Shown here one piece after another: positions 43,513 to 56,800 of a stretch of DNA of 64,000 nt. Every line of letters begins with the position of its first letter. Positions within the stretch are counted from its first letter, which is position 1. Origin of the DNA: Bolinopsis microptera (taxonomy: Eukaryota; Ctenophora; Tentaculata; Lobata; Bolinopsidae); the NCBI RefSeq assembly GCF_026151205.1, contig NC_087079.1, positions 16,005,445-16,069,444 of the forward strand, read 5' to 3'. Made by a program: the position numbers and the translations under genes. The notes beneath the pieces are model-generated. The model saw nothing but the letters and a program-made list of their open reading frames with translations, ran no database searches and had not been told where the DNA came from.

Positions 43513-45500
43513 CTAATCTATATTATATCTCAAATTCTACATCCGGTACGGCTCTGCACACATGATATCTCTCTCTGCCATGAAACATGGCTAACCTTTT
43601 AAACTATGATTTAAAACCTCAACCTAAACTAAAACTCAACTGGGCTCTCCTGTGTCACCAAACTAGACCAATAAGCAATTTTAGATTAATATATTTTTCT
43701 ATATTTGTATAATAAGTATATTGACGTAGTGGATGGTTGAGGGGGTTTCAAGCACAGGTCACTCTCAAATCCTAAAGATAAGCAGTGACCTTCGGCACTT
43801 CAAACCTCTTCAAACCTCCATTGATTTATTTATTATTGGTATTGTTTGATTGTGCCGTAAAAATAAAAATTTCTTTTTTTAAATATTTGTTTTATTAATT
43901 TGTTTCATGTATGGTATTGCTATTTATATTTGAATCGTATAGAAGTTTGTAAATTAGGAGATATTTCACGTAATTACTTGTCATTTTTAATTCTATGAAT
44001 TTGTGTATAATTTGTAGCCCAGGAAATGCAATAATAATAAAAGGTTGTGTGGCTAGCATAGTGCTCCTAAATATAGAACACGGGTTTGATTCGGTGAAGT
44101 TTTAACTTTTGAACCCCAGTTTAGTAAAACACAGCAGATCATTGTCTTGGCGAGAGAATAATACTGTACAGAATATGTGGTTTATATCAGTCGTTACTCT
44201 GTTTTATTATTAGAAGTTTTGTACGTGCCTAAGGTTTACACACCCTCTGAAATACTTACAAACAATATGCTCATATTACTCATGATACTCCTGACACTAT
44301 ATAAATATTCTCTTCTCCTCCTCTCCCTTTACTACCTTCATACACTGTCTATCAGCAAATGAGCCATATAAATATAACAACATGATAATGACAATATAAT
44401 ATTACAATGTGATAGCAGGGTTATAAAGTTAAACTATAAAGCTTAGCTAATTTCACAACGGCGGGGTAAATTGGGGGAAATGTGACTGTATCCGATGTAA
44501 TGTGCGTATAAGCCAGGCTCTACGTACCAACTACCAACGACGAGGGTTGATAATTATCAGTTTAGAGGGATCAACTTGACGACAACACCAACAATTACTC
44601 TTTTTAAGTGTCCAACTCTTAAAATAACTCTTTTGAAGTGTCCAACTGTCGGGGGGACCAAGCCATCTGAGATCAATACTCGTATAGTACCGTACAGATA
44701 AGCTGTAACCTGTGTCCTTCTGAAAAACTTTTTATCGTTATCTGCATCCATACTGTTTTGTCGGTAAACTAAATAAGATAGTTTAATGTTTATTATTGAT
44801 ATGTTAACTCACAAAGGAGCGGTTCTGATGAAGAGGGTTCGTGTTTAGTTCATATTAGGAAACTTGGTACTGATTTATCTTGTGAAACTCTTTATAGTTT
44901 GCGGAATTATAATTAGTTAATTGTTTAGAAGTTGCAGTGCGTACACTGTATAATGTATATGAGTATATTAATTGTATATGTGTATATGGATATTTCAGTG
45001 AATAATGGGTTAAGGACTGTATGACTGGATTAATTAATCTACTCCGTCCGTTTGTAACTTTCCAATCCTGCTTTGATTTAGGAATCGTAAACACATCTCC
45101 ATTTTTCCTGCGGCAAATATTCAGCCTAACGCAGTTTCATTTTTCACTTATCTACAAAACTTCGGCTAGTATAGATTCTTTTCCGTTACAGTTTTGGTTT
45201 CGTTCATATTTTATCTGTAAAGGACTGTAACGATGCTAATAAGCTAAAGAGCTAATTTATCAACAGTTACTGCCCGATATCTAAGTAAACTGCCTGACTT
45301 TGACAAAACAAATCTGCGGTGGCGAAGAGAACTGTTATATTAGTTAGAGACTAAAGTTCAACTTAAAGGTTGAACGTTCAACTTCACAGGTCTAGTGGCT
45401 ACTCTGGATAAACATCAAACATCCCCCCACAAAAGTCCGGTCCTAGTTTGTTGGTCAACTGCTATCTCGAAACCAAGTTTCACAAAAAAATCAGGGTGAA
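43513..45500. other. LINE 3' UTR and intergenic DNA
   Basis: About 43513-43890 is probably the LINE 3' tail. The rest is AT-rich with no recognised gene; short frames at 44177 and 44557 have no support. A tRNA-like promoter pair is listed separately. Confidence 0.4.
44044..44100 (+). ncRNA. tRNA-like sequence, possible SINE head
   Basis: TGGCTAGCATAGTGC (44050-44064) resembles a pol III A box and GGTTTGATTC (44083-44092) a B box, spaced about 33 bp apart. An A-rich stretch precedes it. A full cloverleaf was not seen, so a tRNA-derived SINE or tRNA relic is likelier than a functional tRNA. Confidence 0.3.
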
Positions 45501-47210
45501 CACCCCCCCCCCCCCCCCCCCCTTAAATATCGGTAATTTTACAATTGTTTTACAGGATTGTTATCAGCTCAGTCAAACAAAACTTTTGGTACCAAATTAA
45601 CAATATTTGAGGGTACAACCCTTATTTAAAACTTGTTTCGGGGATTTAGCATATTATTTCTTTAAATCTGACAATATCGGTTCCTAAAGTTTCGTCTCGC
45701 CAAGTTGATAACGGACCTATAAAAAGTGTTTTAGAATAACTGATACTATGGAAGTAACAGGCCAAAAACTTTGTTTAAACTGTAAATTTTGCATGCGGCA
45801 ACCAAAAACCGTGTAGCATTTTTTGCTTTCTGGTAAATTATGTTATTCACATTTTAAACAACTTTATCAAAATCGGAAAGAAAAAAAATTATGCTCCAAC
45901 TCTTAGAGCTTATTACTATTAGATACATAAACTAAACGTAAAATGTTATTATCAAACTGGTTTAAATTGTAGTGTTGAACTTTGAACTTGGAGTTTACAA
46001 ATTAATAATAGTGCTCTGTGGAGGGCGAACATTTGTTTTATAACCTAGTTAGTAAATATAATTAGAGGCAGGGAGCAATGATCGGACTGTTCAAACGATA
46101 TGGTAATGTCATTGAAATTCTCCTTAATTAGTGAGCAAACAAAAACTTGCCGGGTAACATTTTGTCTTCGGCCTGGACTAAATGGGCTATTATGTTTCTA
46201 TTAGTATTATGAAGGCTTTAGGGCATTGTTGGCTACAAAAAGGGTTGTGTTGATGATGAAAGTGAAATAGAACATGGTATGGAGAAGCTGTTAATTCCAC
46301 TCAGTAACAGCATCTTTGAGGGTTTGTTGTTTTAAAACATATATGTGATACGGAATTTGTATCTATATTAAGCAGGAGCCTTCCGAATACATGTGTAAAT
46401 CGTCTACAGTATCTTGTTTAATTTTAAACAGTAAACACATTGTTTGGATAATGGTTTATAGTCTGCTTGGTACAGGAAGTGGTATTTACACCACTGTGCT
46501 GCTTACCTGCAATTACTATATTCTCTTGGAAGCCTTATATATATTAAAGTGATTTTATATTTACAAACGATTTCTTTTATTAAATTTTCCGGTACAGAAT
46601 ATGTCAAAGCTTGCAATTTTTTTTCTTCATAAATCTTAAATTTAAATTCTACGTTTTTTCAGCTGTAGGGGTTTAACGTTTGAGTGTATTGCGTTTATAC
46701 TTTGAAATATATCTTATTTGTACACTCCAGCTGTGTCCATCTATATAATTATAAAGTAGATACTGCTAATCGTTTGCCAAGCCGTTAAAAGCCCAAAATT
46801 TCTATCGAATTATAATACTATAAACAGGTTGACATTCAGAAAGCAGCTTTAGCGTCCTTAGTTTTGTTTTCTTTTTCCAGCTTGCGCTTTTCACTTAAAA
46901 TACATGGTGTTATCGAGAAATTTAATCAGATTCGAAAGCAATTCTGGATTCGATGCGAAAAAAATAGCATTTAAAAGATCTTCGTAATGTGTCTGTGAAG
47001 GTAAGAAAGTATTTAATAAAATAACGGAGATACCTACGTTATTAACAACTCCCTCAGTTTTTGCAATATAAAATGTGTCAGTTACTTATTACATTAGTCT
47101 GGCAGCCGTTATTACACATAAAAACGAAAGGAGGAGGAGGAGGAATCCGTCACGTACACTGGTAGAGGAGGCTGAACGTGTGAACTGCCTCTCATCGTAG
47201 TGCTGAAGGC
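45501..47210. other. Intergenic; poly-C tract at its start
   Basis: A run of about 18 C lies at 45505-45522. No gene recognised. Confidence 0.35.
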
Positions 47211-47212
47211 GC

Positions 47213-47279
47213 TAACCAATGCTAACCAATGCTAACCAATGCTAACCAATGCTAACCAATGCTTACCAATGCTAACCAG
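47213..47279 (+). repeat. 10-bp GCTAACCAAT tandem repeat
   Basis: Six to seven near-perfect units (one GCTTACCAAT). Each contains a CCAAT box sequence. Confidence 0.85.
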
Positions 47280-47670
47280 TGCAAGTAGTAACCAATGAAT
47301 ATTTGTATCACTAATGATAGTTTGACAGCTCCTAGCATCTTGTATCTGGTATACGCCTCTCCTCAGCAGCGAGTGAAAAGTAAGATAAAGACTCCTCATG
47401 AACCGAGCTGAGTCTCATCTCTAACGTAGTACTAGTAATTTTGTTATGAATTTCGTTATGACTTTTTTGTATCGAATTTTTTGAATTTTTAACACTTGTT
47501 TTTAGATCATGAATACCGAATACGATGTAGTTACATTGAAACGTCGAGTAAACTCCTTTCCCTAATAAGAGCATTTTCACTTGTCGCAACAACCGGGATA
47601 AAGATAATTTTACACAGAATACATTACAACAATGCGACTCATAAATAATACTCCAATCCGGATTTTACAC

Positions 47671-48097
47671 GTAGTACTATTAGCAAGGTCTCATCTCTAA
47701 AGTAGTACTATTAGCAAGGTCTCATCTCTAAAGTAGTACTATTAGCAAGGTCTCATCTCTAAAGTAGTACTATTAGCAAGGTCTCATCTCTAAAGTAGTA
47801 CTATTAGCAAGGTCTCATCTCTAAAGTAGTACTATTAGCAAGGTCTCATCTCTAAAGTAGTACTATTAGCAAGGTCTCATCTCTAAAGTAGTACTATTAG
47901 CAAGGTCTCATCTCTAAAGTAGTACTATTAGCAAGGTCTCATCTCTAAAGTAGTACTATTAGCAAGGTCTCATCTCTAAAGTAGTACTATTAGCAAGGTC
48001 TCATCTCTAAAGTAGTACTATTAGCAAGGTCTCATCTCTAAAGTAGTACTATTAGCAAGGTCTCATCTCTAAAGTAGTACTATTAGCAAGGTCTCAT
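47671..48097 (+). repeat. 31-bp minisatellite, about 14 identical units
   Basis: Unit begins GTAGTACTATTAGCAAGG. All units look identical, which means recent expansion or homogenisation. A related single copy (GTCTCATCTCTAACGTAGTA) occurs about 250 bp upstream at 47411, likely the seed. Confidence 0.95.
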
Positions 48098-51000
48098 ATG
48101 ATGAGTTCTCATAGTCACGTGATGCAGGTGGAGATTGTCTGACAGCTGCAATAAATCTGCTGTTTTATTGTTACATCGTAAGTTTGTTATTGTATCTAGA
48201 GTAGCATAGAGTATTGTAATATTGGCTCCTTATTATATCCATAGCACCAACGTCCAACAGGGATCAGTATTAGATGTATTATAATTTGCTGATTGATGCA
48301 GAAATGATGCTGATAGTGGAGGGAGCATCGCAACCCTTGTGGTTTCATTGTGCCCCGCGCTGCGTCATTATTCGTTTGTCAAGCTCCTCTTCTTCTTGAT
48401 TATGGATATGACTTAGCAACTGTTTACTTCCATTAGGCTCTAAAAATACCCGTCACGTGATTTCATGACGTCATCTAGTGCACTTGTCACCTCTTAATGG
48501 AATTATTTTCCTTTTTAATGGTATTTTTATGCTCACGTTATTTTTACCCCCTCTAGATTGGTAGCTCATACAGACCTTTATCGTACGGGAATTAGAGACT
48601 TTGAAGTTTGATCCCGAAAATATCAAAAGTAATGGTGTAAGTGGTGGTCAGGGGGAGAGAGTTGTCAGGCACCCACTTTACATGGTTCCTTTGTCGTCCG
48701 CAAGCAAAGTTTCTCGATCTGGCCACTCCTGGTATATTTGCGTTGGTGCGGTCTCCTTATTTCTTTCTAAAGGACTATACCAGTTGTTTGGTTTGTACGT
48801 CGCTGTACTAAGAGCCTTAACCGGAACTCAAACCCTGTCCCGAACATAACCTGAACCCCAATCAGAACCTTTATCACTTATACCAACAAAACTGAGCCAC
48901 AAGATACTGCTTGGTCATCGGATTTCAAATCAATTGGTCTTCATGAAAAGTTGACTGCAAGACGATTGAATGATACGATATTTGTGGATCCTATCTTCCA
49001 CCATAGTAATCAGTGATTATCGATCAATTAAATAGTAGACCTGCTAGATGACAATACACTTATACACAGATACTATCGATCAATTAATATGGTATTGATC
49101 TTTTCAAATAGCATTGATCTTTTCGGTAACACGACATCTGTTCGACAGCGACATCTGTTCAACAGCGACTCTTGTCCGACTCTTGTTGCCAGAAAAAAAC
49201 GACATCTGTCCGAAATTGTGATCTGATTTCAATACGACACATTTCCAATTGAGGACATGATCTGAACTGTTACTTGCTACTTTGTATGCGTATACAATCG
49301 ATCTTTTCAAACAGCTTTTCATCCAATCTGTCAATCGACCGATGAAGAGTGAAGAATTATATGAAACGTTCGTTTAGAGGAGTTAGCTGATTTTCTTACG
49401 ATCAATCACTATGTCGAGAAGGCCTCTGGTAAGATAAAAGTGCCCACGTGCATAAACTATGAGCCATGTGACCTGCTCTAATGAGCTCCACTCCAGTTGC
49501 CCAATTTGTGGATTCTAACGTCGAATAAATGTCATAATTGAAAGCCCTACTTTTGTAAAGCAATTCTATAGAAAAATCGTGCCCAGTGCGGATATAAAAA
49601 TAACTGCACTGAATCGGACTTTTTGACTAATTATTGCAAGACCGCTAACGGGACGGACTGGTTCTGAAATATTATTCTTATATCTAGGAACCATAAACAA
49701 GCATTCGATTATCATGGTCCGCTTAACCCACGTGCAGACAACATCATCACGAGGTCATGTGCCATGTCAGCTGCCAGGGTGGTAACGCTATCCAGCAACA
49801 CAATCAACCAATAGAACTAAACTTGCGATTTTCTCGTAAACCATGATGGTTGAAACCACCATTTTGTTGATGTCTGATGTCGTACAACTCTATCCAAATT
49901 GATCGGGAATACGACCTGAAAATTTGGGCTTAACAGCCCTAATTTCCAGGTGAATAACCATACTTTACATTTTGATACATAAATATTATAATTATATTTC
50001 TAAATCGAAGAGGTCTATGTTTTTGTAACGTGTGTTTATGCCAAGAATTTGTGGTATATTTATCATTTACGTGTCGCTCGATGTTACGAACTTATTGACA
50101 GGATCTCTCGTTGACAAGGCCCGTATTAAGCCGCGTCTCTCTGCTTCACGAACAACACAGATAACATGCTGCGTGCGAGCAACAATTCAAATTGTCATTC
50201 AAATAGCTGGCATATTTCTTGACCTACAGTTTCGGAGAATTTCTTACGAGATAAATATCTCTTACTGATTAAAGCTCGTTTGACGAGCAGGATTTGGATA
50301 TAGTTAAGCTTGTCTTCGTGCCAGGCTATATCTTTCTGAGTTGACCTTCTTAATGACTTTAACTTTTACAATAATTTCTCCTTGAAAGTGAGAACAGAGC
50401 TCTCCCGAATGTTACAAGTCGAGAACTTTAATGATTTGAATTTGTAGCCAGAGCTCTCCCGAATATTTCTCAGCTTTTGGAACGAACCAAATAAGTTCTC
50501 TTCTTTATAGTGGAGCGTACCCGGGGATTTCTCGTATTTATTGGAGTGTACTTGAGCAATCCAATTTTATTTTTGGGCGTACTCAGTTATTTTCCTTTCA
50601 TTTTGGAGCGATATCATTGATTTCAGTCACACGTCTGTCTGTCGTGCAAGGGGTCCCAAGTTCGCGGATACCAAAACGAATTCATGGTTATTGGTTACCA
50701 TGGTTACCGACTATCGAGCCCATTACCATAGTGAAAATGGTACAGCTAACAGCTGCTACTGAGAATATACACTAAGGTACTGCAGTGCAACTGCAGTAAC
50801 ATATGTGTGTTTTCAAATACAATTGTAAATACAGGTCTTTTCGCAACCCCTCTCTTTCCCCTACCATTACACTCCTTAGTTCGATAGATTATGCCTAAAA
50901 ACAGCATGAAGTGGATTGTGGAGCATTAGTGCACCATTAAATTTTATTTTTAAATCGATTTAACACTACGATTCCAGCTTCGCAAACCTCGTACGACTTT

Positions 51001-52477
51001 TCCAGCTACCGTTATAACACCAGCAGAGACTTTTACTTAAGATTGAAATTCGTCGAGAACTATTAGATCAGATATATTTTTTTGAACATATCTGGATACC
51101 TTGCTAAGCCAGTCCCCACTGTCTGACCCTCTCCTTCACTAAATCTAGGTGGCCGATCCTCACGCTTTAACATACACTAGCAGGAACCCGTCTAACCCTC
51201 GAGTGGTGTCAAGACTCAAGAGACTAAATAAATTATTACCTATGCTGATTTGAAGGCCATTAAGACATTTGACCCAGTCAAAAAAGTTTCACTTTTATAT
51301 CTCTTACGTTTTTTGCGGAAAATCGTGTTAAAGTTGATGCCGTGGTGTCAGTGAAATGGTACGGATATATATATCGTCTCGCTTTATATATAGTAAGATG
51401 TTGTCAAATACCTGTAACCGGGTAACTCTTGCGGAGTGTTGAAAGTATTGAGCGAGGGAAGATCGTGGGGATCGTGTGTAAAACTATTGAAATTAACTAC
51501 AGCTTCCTGCTGTCACAAAGTATGATCCTACACAACATTGCAGGATTAGTTGATTATAAGATTTCACATTCTTATATAATGTTTTCACTTGTATGAGCGA
51601 GCCTTGCATTGTTATACTATATCTGGTATCTTAGTACGGTACTAAACTGTACGGTACTAAGGGCTCAGCTTCCTAATCCTGTATACCTGGCCAGCTGTAA
51701 GGTGTCGTAATACTGCTTTATATAAAATACAATGATATTCAGTGTACACTATGCAGGGGTGTTATAATCGCATTATAATAACTTAAAGAGTACGATCAAA
51801 TACTTCTAAAATCTTACCCGTATTATTTACCTGCTAGATATCGAATACTCCTAAAATCTTACCCGTATAATTTGCCTGCTAGATATCGAATACTCCTAAA
51901 ATCTTACCCGTATAATTTGCCTGCTAGATATCGAATACTCCTAAAATCTTAACCGTATAATTTGTTTGCTAGATATCGAATACTCCTAAAATCTTACTAC
52001 AATTTTGTGTAATAATTTTATAAAGGCTCCTAAAAGTAAAGGTGCTCCAGAGCCTTTGATGTGGATATTTTAATATTCTCAGATTAGATAAAAGTAGTTT
52101 GTATAATTAGTAAATGCGTATACCATTGTTAAACATAAAACCTTTCATTTCAAAGGTTTTTTAAATTTGCCGAATTCAAATTATTCGTTGATACTGAATT
52201 TATAGTCAGACTTTATAATGATACCGTTTATTAAATTCCATTTCTTTGTTTACAACTTATTGTAATGCCGAAAACAGATTGCTGCCGCGAAGACATTCGT
52301 TTCGATTGAGACGGTTCAAAATTCTGTGTTTTACAACGTGCCGTATAGGGGTAGATTCTGGTGGGTAGGTGAAGAGTATTTTCTTGACACACGACAGATA
52401 TGAACCAATCAGCTTCCACTATTGACCAATCAAACTCCAGAATCCCTGTCACGTGTCAAGAAAATATGTTTCAACCC
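48098..52477. other. Intergenic; minor repeats, no recognised gene
   Basis: Contains a frame at 48601-48849 with no recognisable domain, and a local duplication around CAGAGCTCTCCCGAAT at about 50396 and 50451. A 45-bp repeat at 51794-51996 is listed separately. CACGTG/TGACGTCA motifs near 48455-48470 could be regulatory. Nothing else supportable. Confidence 0.35.
51794..51996 (+). repeat. 45-bp minisatellite, about 4.5 units
   Basis: Unit starts TATCGAATACTCCTAAAATC and continues TTACCCGTATAATTTGCCTG. Adjacent units differ by one to three bases. Confidence 0.88.
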
Positions 52478-52493
52478 CCACTAGAAAACACAC

Positions 52494-52637
52494 CAGGGAC
52501 AAAAGGATTTCGTGATTATTTTGCCCAAAAATCGCGATACCGCGATTTTTAACAGACTGTACATAAGACTATACATAAAAGTTGTCGCAAATAATGAGAA
52601 AAATCGCGATTCCGCACATGCCGCGATTTCCTTTTGT
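52494..52637. mobile_element. hAT-type MITE (copy 2), right end trimmed
   Basis: Same element as 17251-17399, starting CAGGGACAAAAGGATTTCG. The right end stops at TTTTGT, lacking the final CCCTG. It is flanked by a 16-bp direct repeat CCACTAGAAAACACAC (52478-52493, 52638-52653) instead of an 8-bp duplication. Confidence 0.85.
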
Positions 52638-52740
52638 CCACTAGAAAACACACCCATATATCTAGCATACCCTGACTAAACTGTTCAGGGTCAATGTTGT
52701 GGCACTCTCAGACAATGGAGCGTGTAGTGGTGATAATAGC

Positions 52741-53071
52741 CACGTGACTAAACCAGCACTAAACCCTGACGTCATCAGATAGTGTGACGTCGTCACTGAG
52801 GTTTTTAAATGAAGTTACTTTCGCTTTTGAGTACTTTCGCTTTTGAGTACTTACTACTTTCGCTTTTGGATTCTTTTGCGGTTTGAATGAATTTGGCTTA
52901 TTTGTGCTTTTTGTATGTTTTATATTATGTTTAAAAGTTTATATTATAAAAAAAGTCTAAAAATTTTTTAGAAAGCGTGACGTCATCCCAGCCAGAGAGG
53001 TCACGACCCCCGCTGACGTCAGCGAAAGTAGTGACGTCAGCGAAGCACGTGACTCGAAAGACTCACGTGAC
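52741..53071 (+). promoter_or_regulatory. Promoter region with CRE and E-box cluster
   Basis: Directly upstream of the ATG at 53072. Perfect TGACGTCA (CRE/ATF) sites lie at 52767-52774, 52978-52985, 53014-53021 and 53032-53039, with a one-off site at 52785. CACGTG E-boxes lie at 52741, 53046 and 53064, the last only 2 bases from the ATG. CTTTCGCTTTTG occurs three times between 52818 and 52870. The density suggests regulation by bZIP (CREB/ATF) and bHLH factors; that is inference. Confidence 0.65.
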
Positions 53072-53888
53072 ATGTCCCACCGAGTGAGCGGGTCTAGCTC
53101 CCGCAGCTACTCCTCATCCCGCATGAGCATGTCCAGCAGCAACTTCTCCCGTGCCTCCACCTCCTCTAGAAGCTACAGGTGAGAGATATTTCACAATATA
53201 TAATGCTTTTGGACACGAAGGGTCAAGGGAAACACACAAAATAAGGCTTGAAATATTCGTAAAACTACATCATTAGACTTTAGAGCCTCGAATTATTTGC
53301 TATATAGTAGTGTTGAAAGTATTAAAACCTCACAAAAATTTAACATTATAGCTAGAAGGTAGTAAGAAGTTAGCAAGTAGTAGTAGTTATAGTAAGTACA
53401 GGGTTCTATCAGTGAAAACTCCCTTATAGTTAGGGAAAGAGTAATAAACCCTGTGAGTAAATTCGTAACAAAGGTTTCTTTGTTGTCCAATGTCCCAGGA
53501 ACCACCAAAAATTATTACTTTTATCCCTCCTATAGAACAGCGAATAAATATCGACAGTTCACCTGAATGATAAATATCACAAGGGCCGGGTGCGGTCTCA
53601 ACAAGAGAGCACACCACCCGTTAGTGCCAACTTGGCCACACCACGTGGAGGTTCGGAGAGGATTTCGTGACCCATATTGACAGTTCACCTGAATGATAAA
53701 TATCACAAGGGCCGGGTTTAACAATAACTTCCCCAGAACGAGTAGAACGTCCCAGATAAGAGGAAGATCAGAGAGCAGAGTTGCGGAGCGAGTGAGGAAC
53801 AGTATCAGACGAATCAGTACCGTCTTCTTCGAGGCCCCTAAAGATAAGAACAAGTTGCTGGGCACTCTCGACGAGTCTATTGAAGACA
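53072..53888 (+). CDS. Ser/Arg-rich protein, first two exons (gene incomplete)
   Basis: Exon 1 is 53072-53178 and exon 2 is 53737-53888, both with GT-AG borders and matching phase. Exon 1 reads MSHRVSGSSSRSYSSSRMSM and continues Ser/Arg-rich. Exon 2 is Arg/Ser-rich (RTSRTSQIRGRSESRVAERV), then FFEAPKDKNKLLGTLDESIE. A Ser/Arg head followed by a charged leucine-spaced segment recalls the head and coil-1A start of intermediate filament proteins, but the match is weak and no later rod exon was secured. A possible third exon ends at 54738 (RVLETGALFDRISYYEQYP). A weaker acceptor at 53710 would add RAGFNNNFP. Confidence 0.5.
53548..53720 (+). repeat. Local duplication around a candidate 3' splice site
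   Basis: GACAGTTCACCTGAATGATA and the following CACAAGGGCCGGGT occur at about 53553-53590 and again at about 53680-53717, 127 bp apart. Between them CGTGGAGGTTCGG (about 53643-53655) recurs near 59654-59666 with similar surroundings. Confidence 0.8.
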
Positions 53889-56800
53889 GTGAGTTAATTT
53901 TCATCATATCTTCATTACCTTATATGGGCAATGGTAGTGTTATCATGGTTTCATAACCACATGGGTTAATGGGTAGTCATTTTACCTAGCCATGAGTCTA
54001 CGCGTACTGAGTGACGCGCTTGTTTCAAGCGAGAGGGCACTGGATAGAGCAAGGTTGTCATCAATATTTATCTAATATCTATTCGCGTTAAGTTGTTGAA
54101 ACTCATGTTTTTGGCGACGAATTCGAGGACAAAGACAGGATAATTAAATATTTTGGAAGGATGATCAGCCAATTGTAAATGAATCACCTGTGAGATTCTA
54201 TTTCACCAAATTTCACTTGTTTTTTGGTGTCCATCCTGAATAGTAGCCCAAATTAGATCTATAACCGTTTGTGAAATTTCGAAAAATAAATTTGGACACC
54301 TTCCAATTTGTCTAATCATAAATTTGACACGGCTGTTGCATGGAACCACTTACTCATGAGACAGAGAAATTATAAAAGAGACTTTTAAGGAAGTGTTGTT
54401 CCGATAAATATATGTCTTCTTGAAATTTTGGTTGAACATCACCTATACATTTGATATAAGGGGTATTATTTCTAGCGTCCATATTAAATTGGCAGTTGTG
54501 GGTACTGGGTAACTGCAGTATTTTTGGTAAAAGCACTCAAACATCACCAGCTCTGCACATATATATGACATGTTGTAATGTGACATTACTTTATATCCAC
54601 CCCATTATTGCCCTATATTGACATGCTAAATTGATTTTGGTGCTTCCCACGTGTGTTGCTATACCGACAAGACTACAGCACGTGTGTTAGAAACCGGGGC
54701 GCTATTCGACCGCATCTCCTACTATGAGCAGTACCCGGTAACTTTCATCTTTAATAATAGCCACTGACCCCCCGCGTACCGTATCAGATACTGTTCCTCG
54801 TTTGTCAGCGAAGTTTTAGTTTTTTTAGAGCCGGCTTGCTCCTCTAAAGGATCACAGGTTTTAAGCATTTGTAAACAATGTGTGTCTTCTCATAAGTATG
54901 ACTAAAAGGTCTGACAGAACAGTGATAATGTTGATTATAATAGCAACTTTAGTTGCATATTAACTATTATAACATAGCACCACTGTTGTACATGCAACAT
55001 TTTCTGTTGTTGCAGCATCAAGATTCTTGATAAGATGAATTTTAAGCTATTTTGTCTTTACGTACCTCGTTAAAACTGGTCTCCACAGCCTTGCTAGTTT
55101 CTATTTTCCGTTGATTTGCCACCTAATTTCAATGAAATGGTGTTTTTCATACAGCGAAATTTGTTTCAACGGAAATATTGAGGATTTAACCAGAAATGAC
55201 GGTTAAACAGCGCACGGAGGATGAATGCGTAGTGTGCGACATATACTGGGGTTTAATGATGACATCGCTAAACTACGTCAAGGAAACCAATTAACCAGTA
55301 TTCAGTAACTGGTATTTTCCTTTAAGCCTTTAGTACCTACATTATGATTAAGCTTATTTGGTGTTTGTTCCGGTATTTAAAATTTAATCGTACCGCACAA
55401 AATTTTTTGTTGATTTGAAATTAATTTCTAATTCACAACGATTTGCTCGTCCATTCTATCACAATTGAAGAGTTGGCGGACCTTTTAGCTAAAAGGTTTT
55501 TTAAAGCTAAGGGACTAAAAGCTAGGCTCAGTTTTCAGCTTAACCGAATTTAGCTATAAAATCTCACATCGGAAAAGGTACAAGATCAAATGACGCCATT
55601 TTCGTTCAGAGGGCCCCTTTTAAATTTTAAAATTAAAATACAATAAAACCTCTCGGTATAGATAGGTTCGCACTTCGCATGATATGATCCGGTTCTCCAA
55701 TATCTAGAGACTCCCAAATATTCAGATAGGCAATAGGTTGTCAAGCGTCTCATATACTCCATAGTCCATTAGGGGGCTCATGTGCGCGTATTGTGTTGCA
55801 TTGTGATGGAATACAGCTCGATATGTACTTAAATCACCACCAAAGGCGATATGAGCTATGATAATGTACATTTCTTGCACAAACCACAAACCAAACCAAT
55901 TAACTAAAAGTTTGGATGAAAGGAAAAGACCCGGTATATATCGAGGTACATATATATTCAAAGTTCTAATAATGAGAGTAACTGTCTCCTAACTAGTCCT
56001 AAAATGTTGTCTTGTATGTAGTGAGTAGTGGCTGTAGTGACTACTGTCTTCTTGATGAGAAGGGGTGGGAAGGGGTAGGAGAAGAAGAATGGGGCAATGA
56101 GTGGGCTCCAGCGGAGAGCGTTGCAGGCTCTCTGATACTCTGATGCTGATATCTGCAGTTTCTCTTGTGAGGATTGTTCCTTCGCATATTTATAAGAATA
56201 GCATTCTGAAAATGCTGCTTTCCAGGAACAGAGCGACAAGAAACCATGATACCAGGTAACGACATTGGTATATATACACCATTATATATACCAAATGTCG
56301 ATGGTGCATAACATGATCTTTAATTTTACTTAAGTCCAAACTCCAACCGCTAACCATTTAAATGGCCTTTAAACTGACAACTCCCGGGATCTTTAAGCAA
56401 AATTCTATTCTTGCACATATCAGCAAATTCATATTCAGATTAATCTTGTATAGTTCTGGTAAACCGTATGATTATTATAAGTAGTGCGTTTTAATATCAG
56501 TCTTGTTCTCCCAGTTTGACGGGTGTGGTTTATTAATACAGAGATACAGGCAACTCAGAAGTGTGTAATCGCACTTTTAGCCGTTTTCAGCACATATGCG
56601 CACTTACTGTCGTTTTCCTTTTTAAAACGTCCTGCACCGCCACCATCTGACTCCAGCAGTAATTTACCAGCTCCTGAAAAGCAAAAAGTCTTTGCTTAAC
56701 AAGATGTTTCGGGTGCATTTAGTTGTCTCACTTTGCGACCTCAACTATCTTTCAAATATATGCCCCTGACGACACGCTGTCAGACCAGTATTAAGAGCTC

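Noticed and set aside
46077-46105. Plus-strand possible first exon MIGLFKRYG before GTAATG
   Set aside because: Too short and no partner exon.
46855-46925. Minus-strand possible last exon reading SEKRKLEKENKTKDAKAAF then stop
   Set aside because: Charged composition is suggestive, but the acceptor is weak and no partner exon was found.
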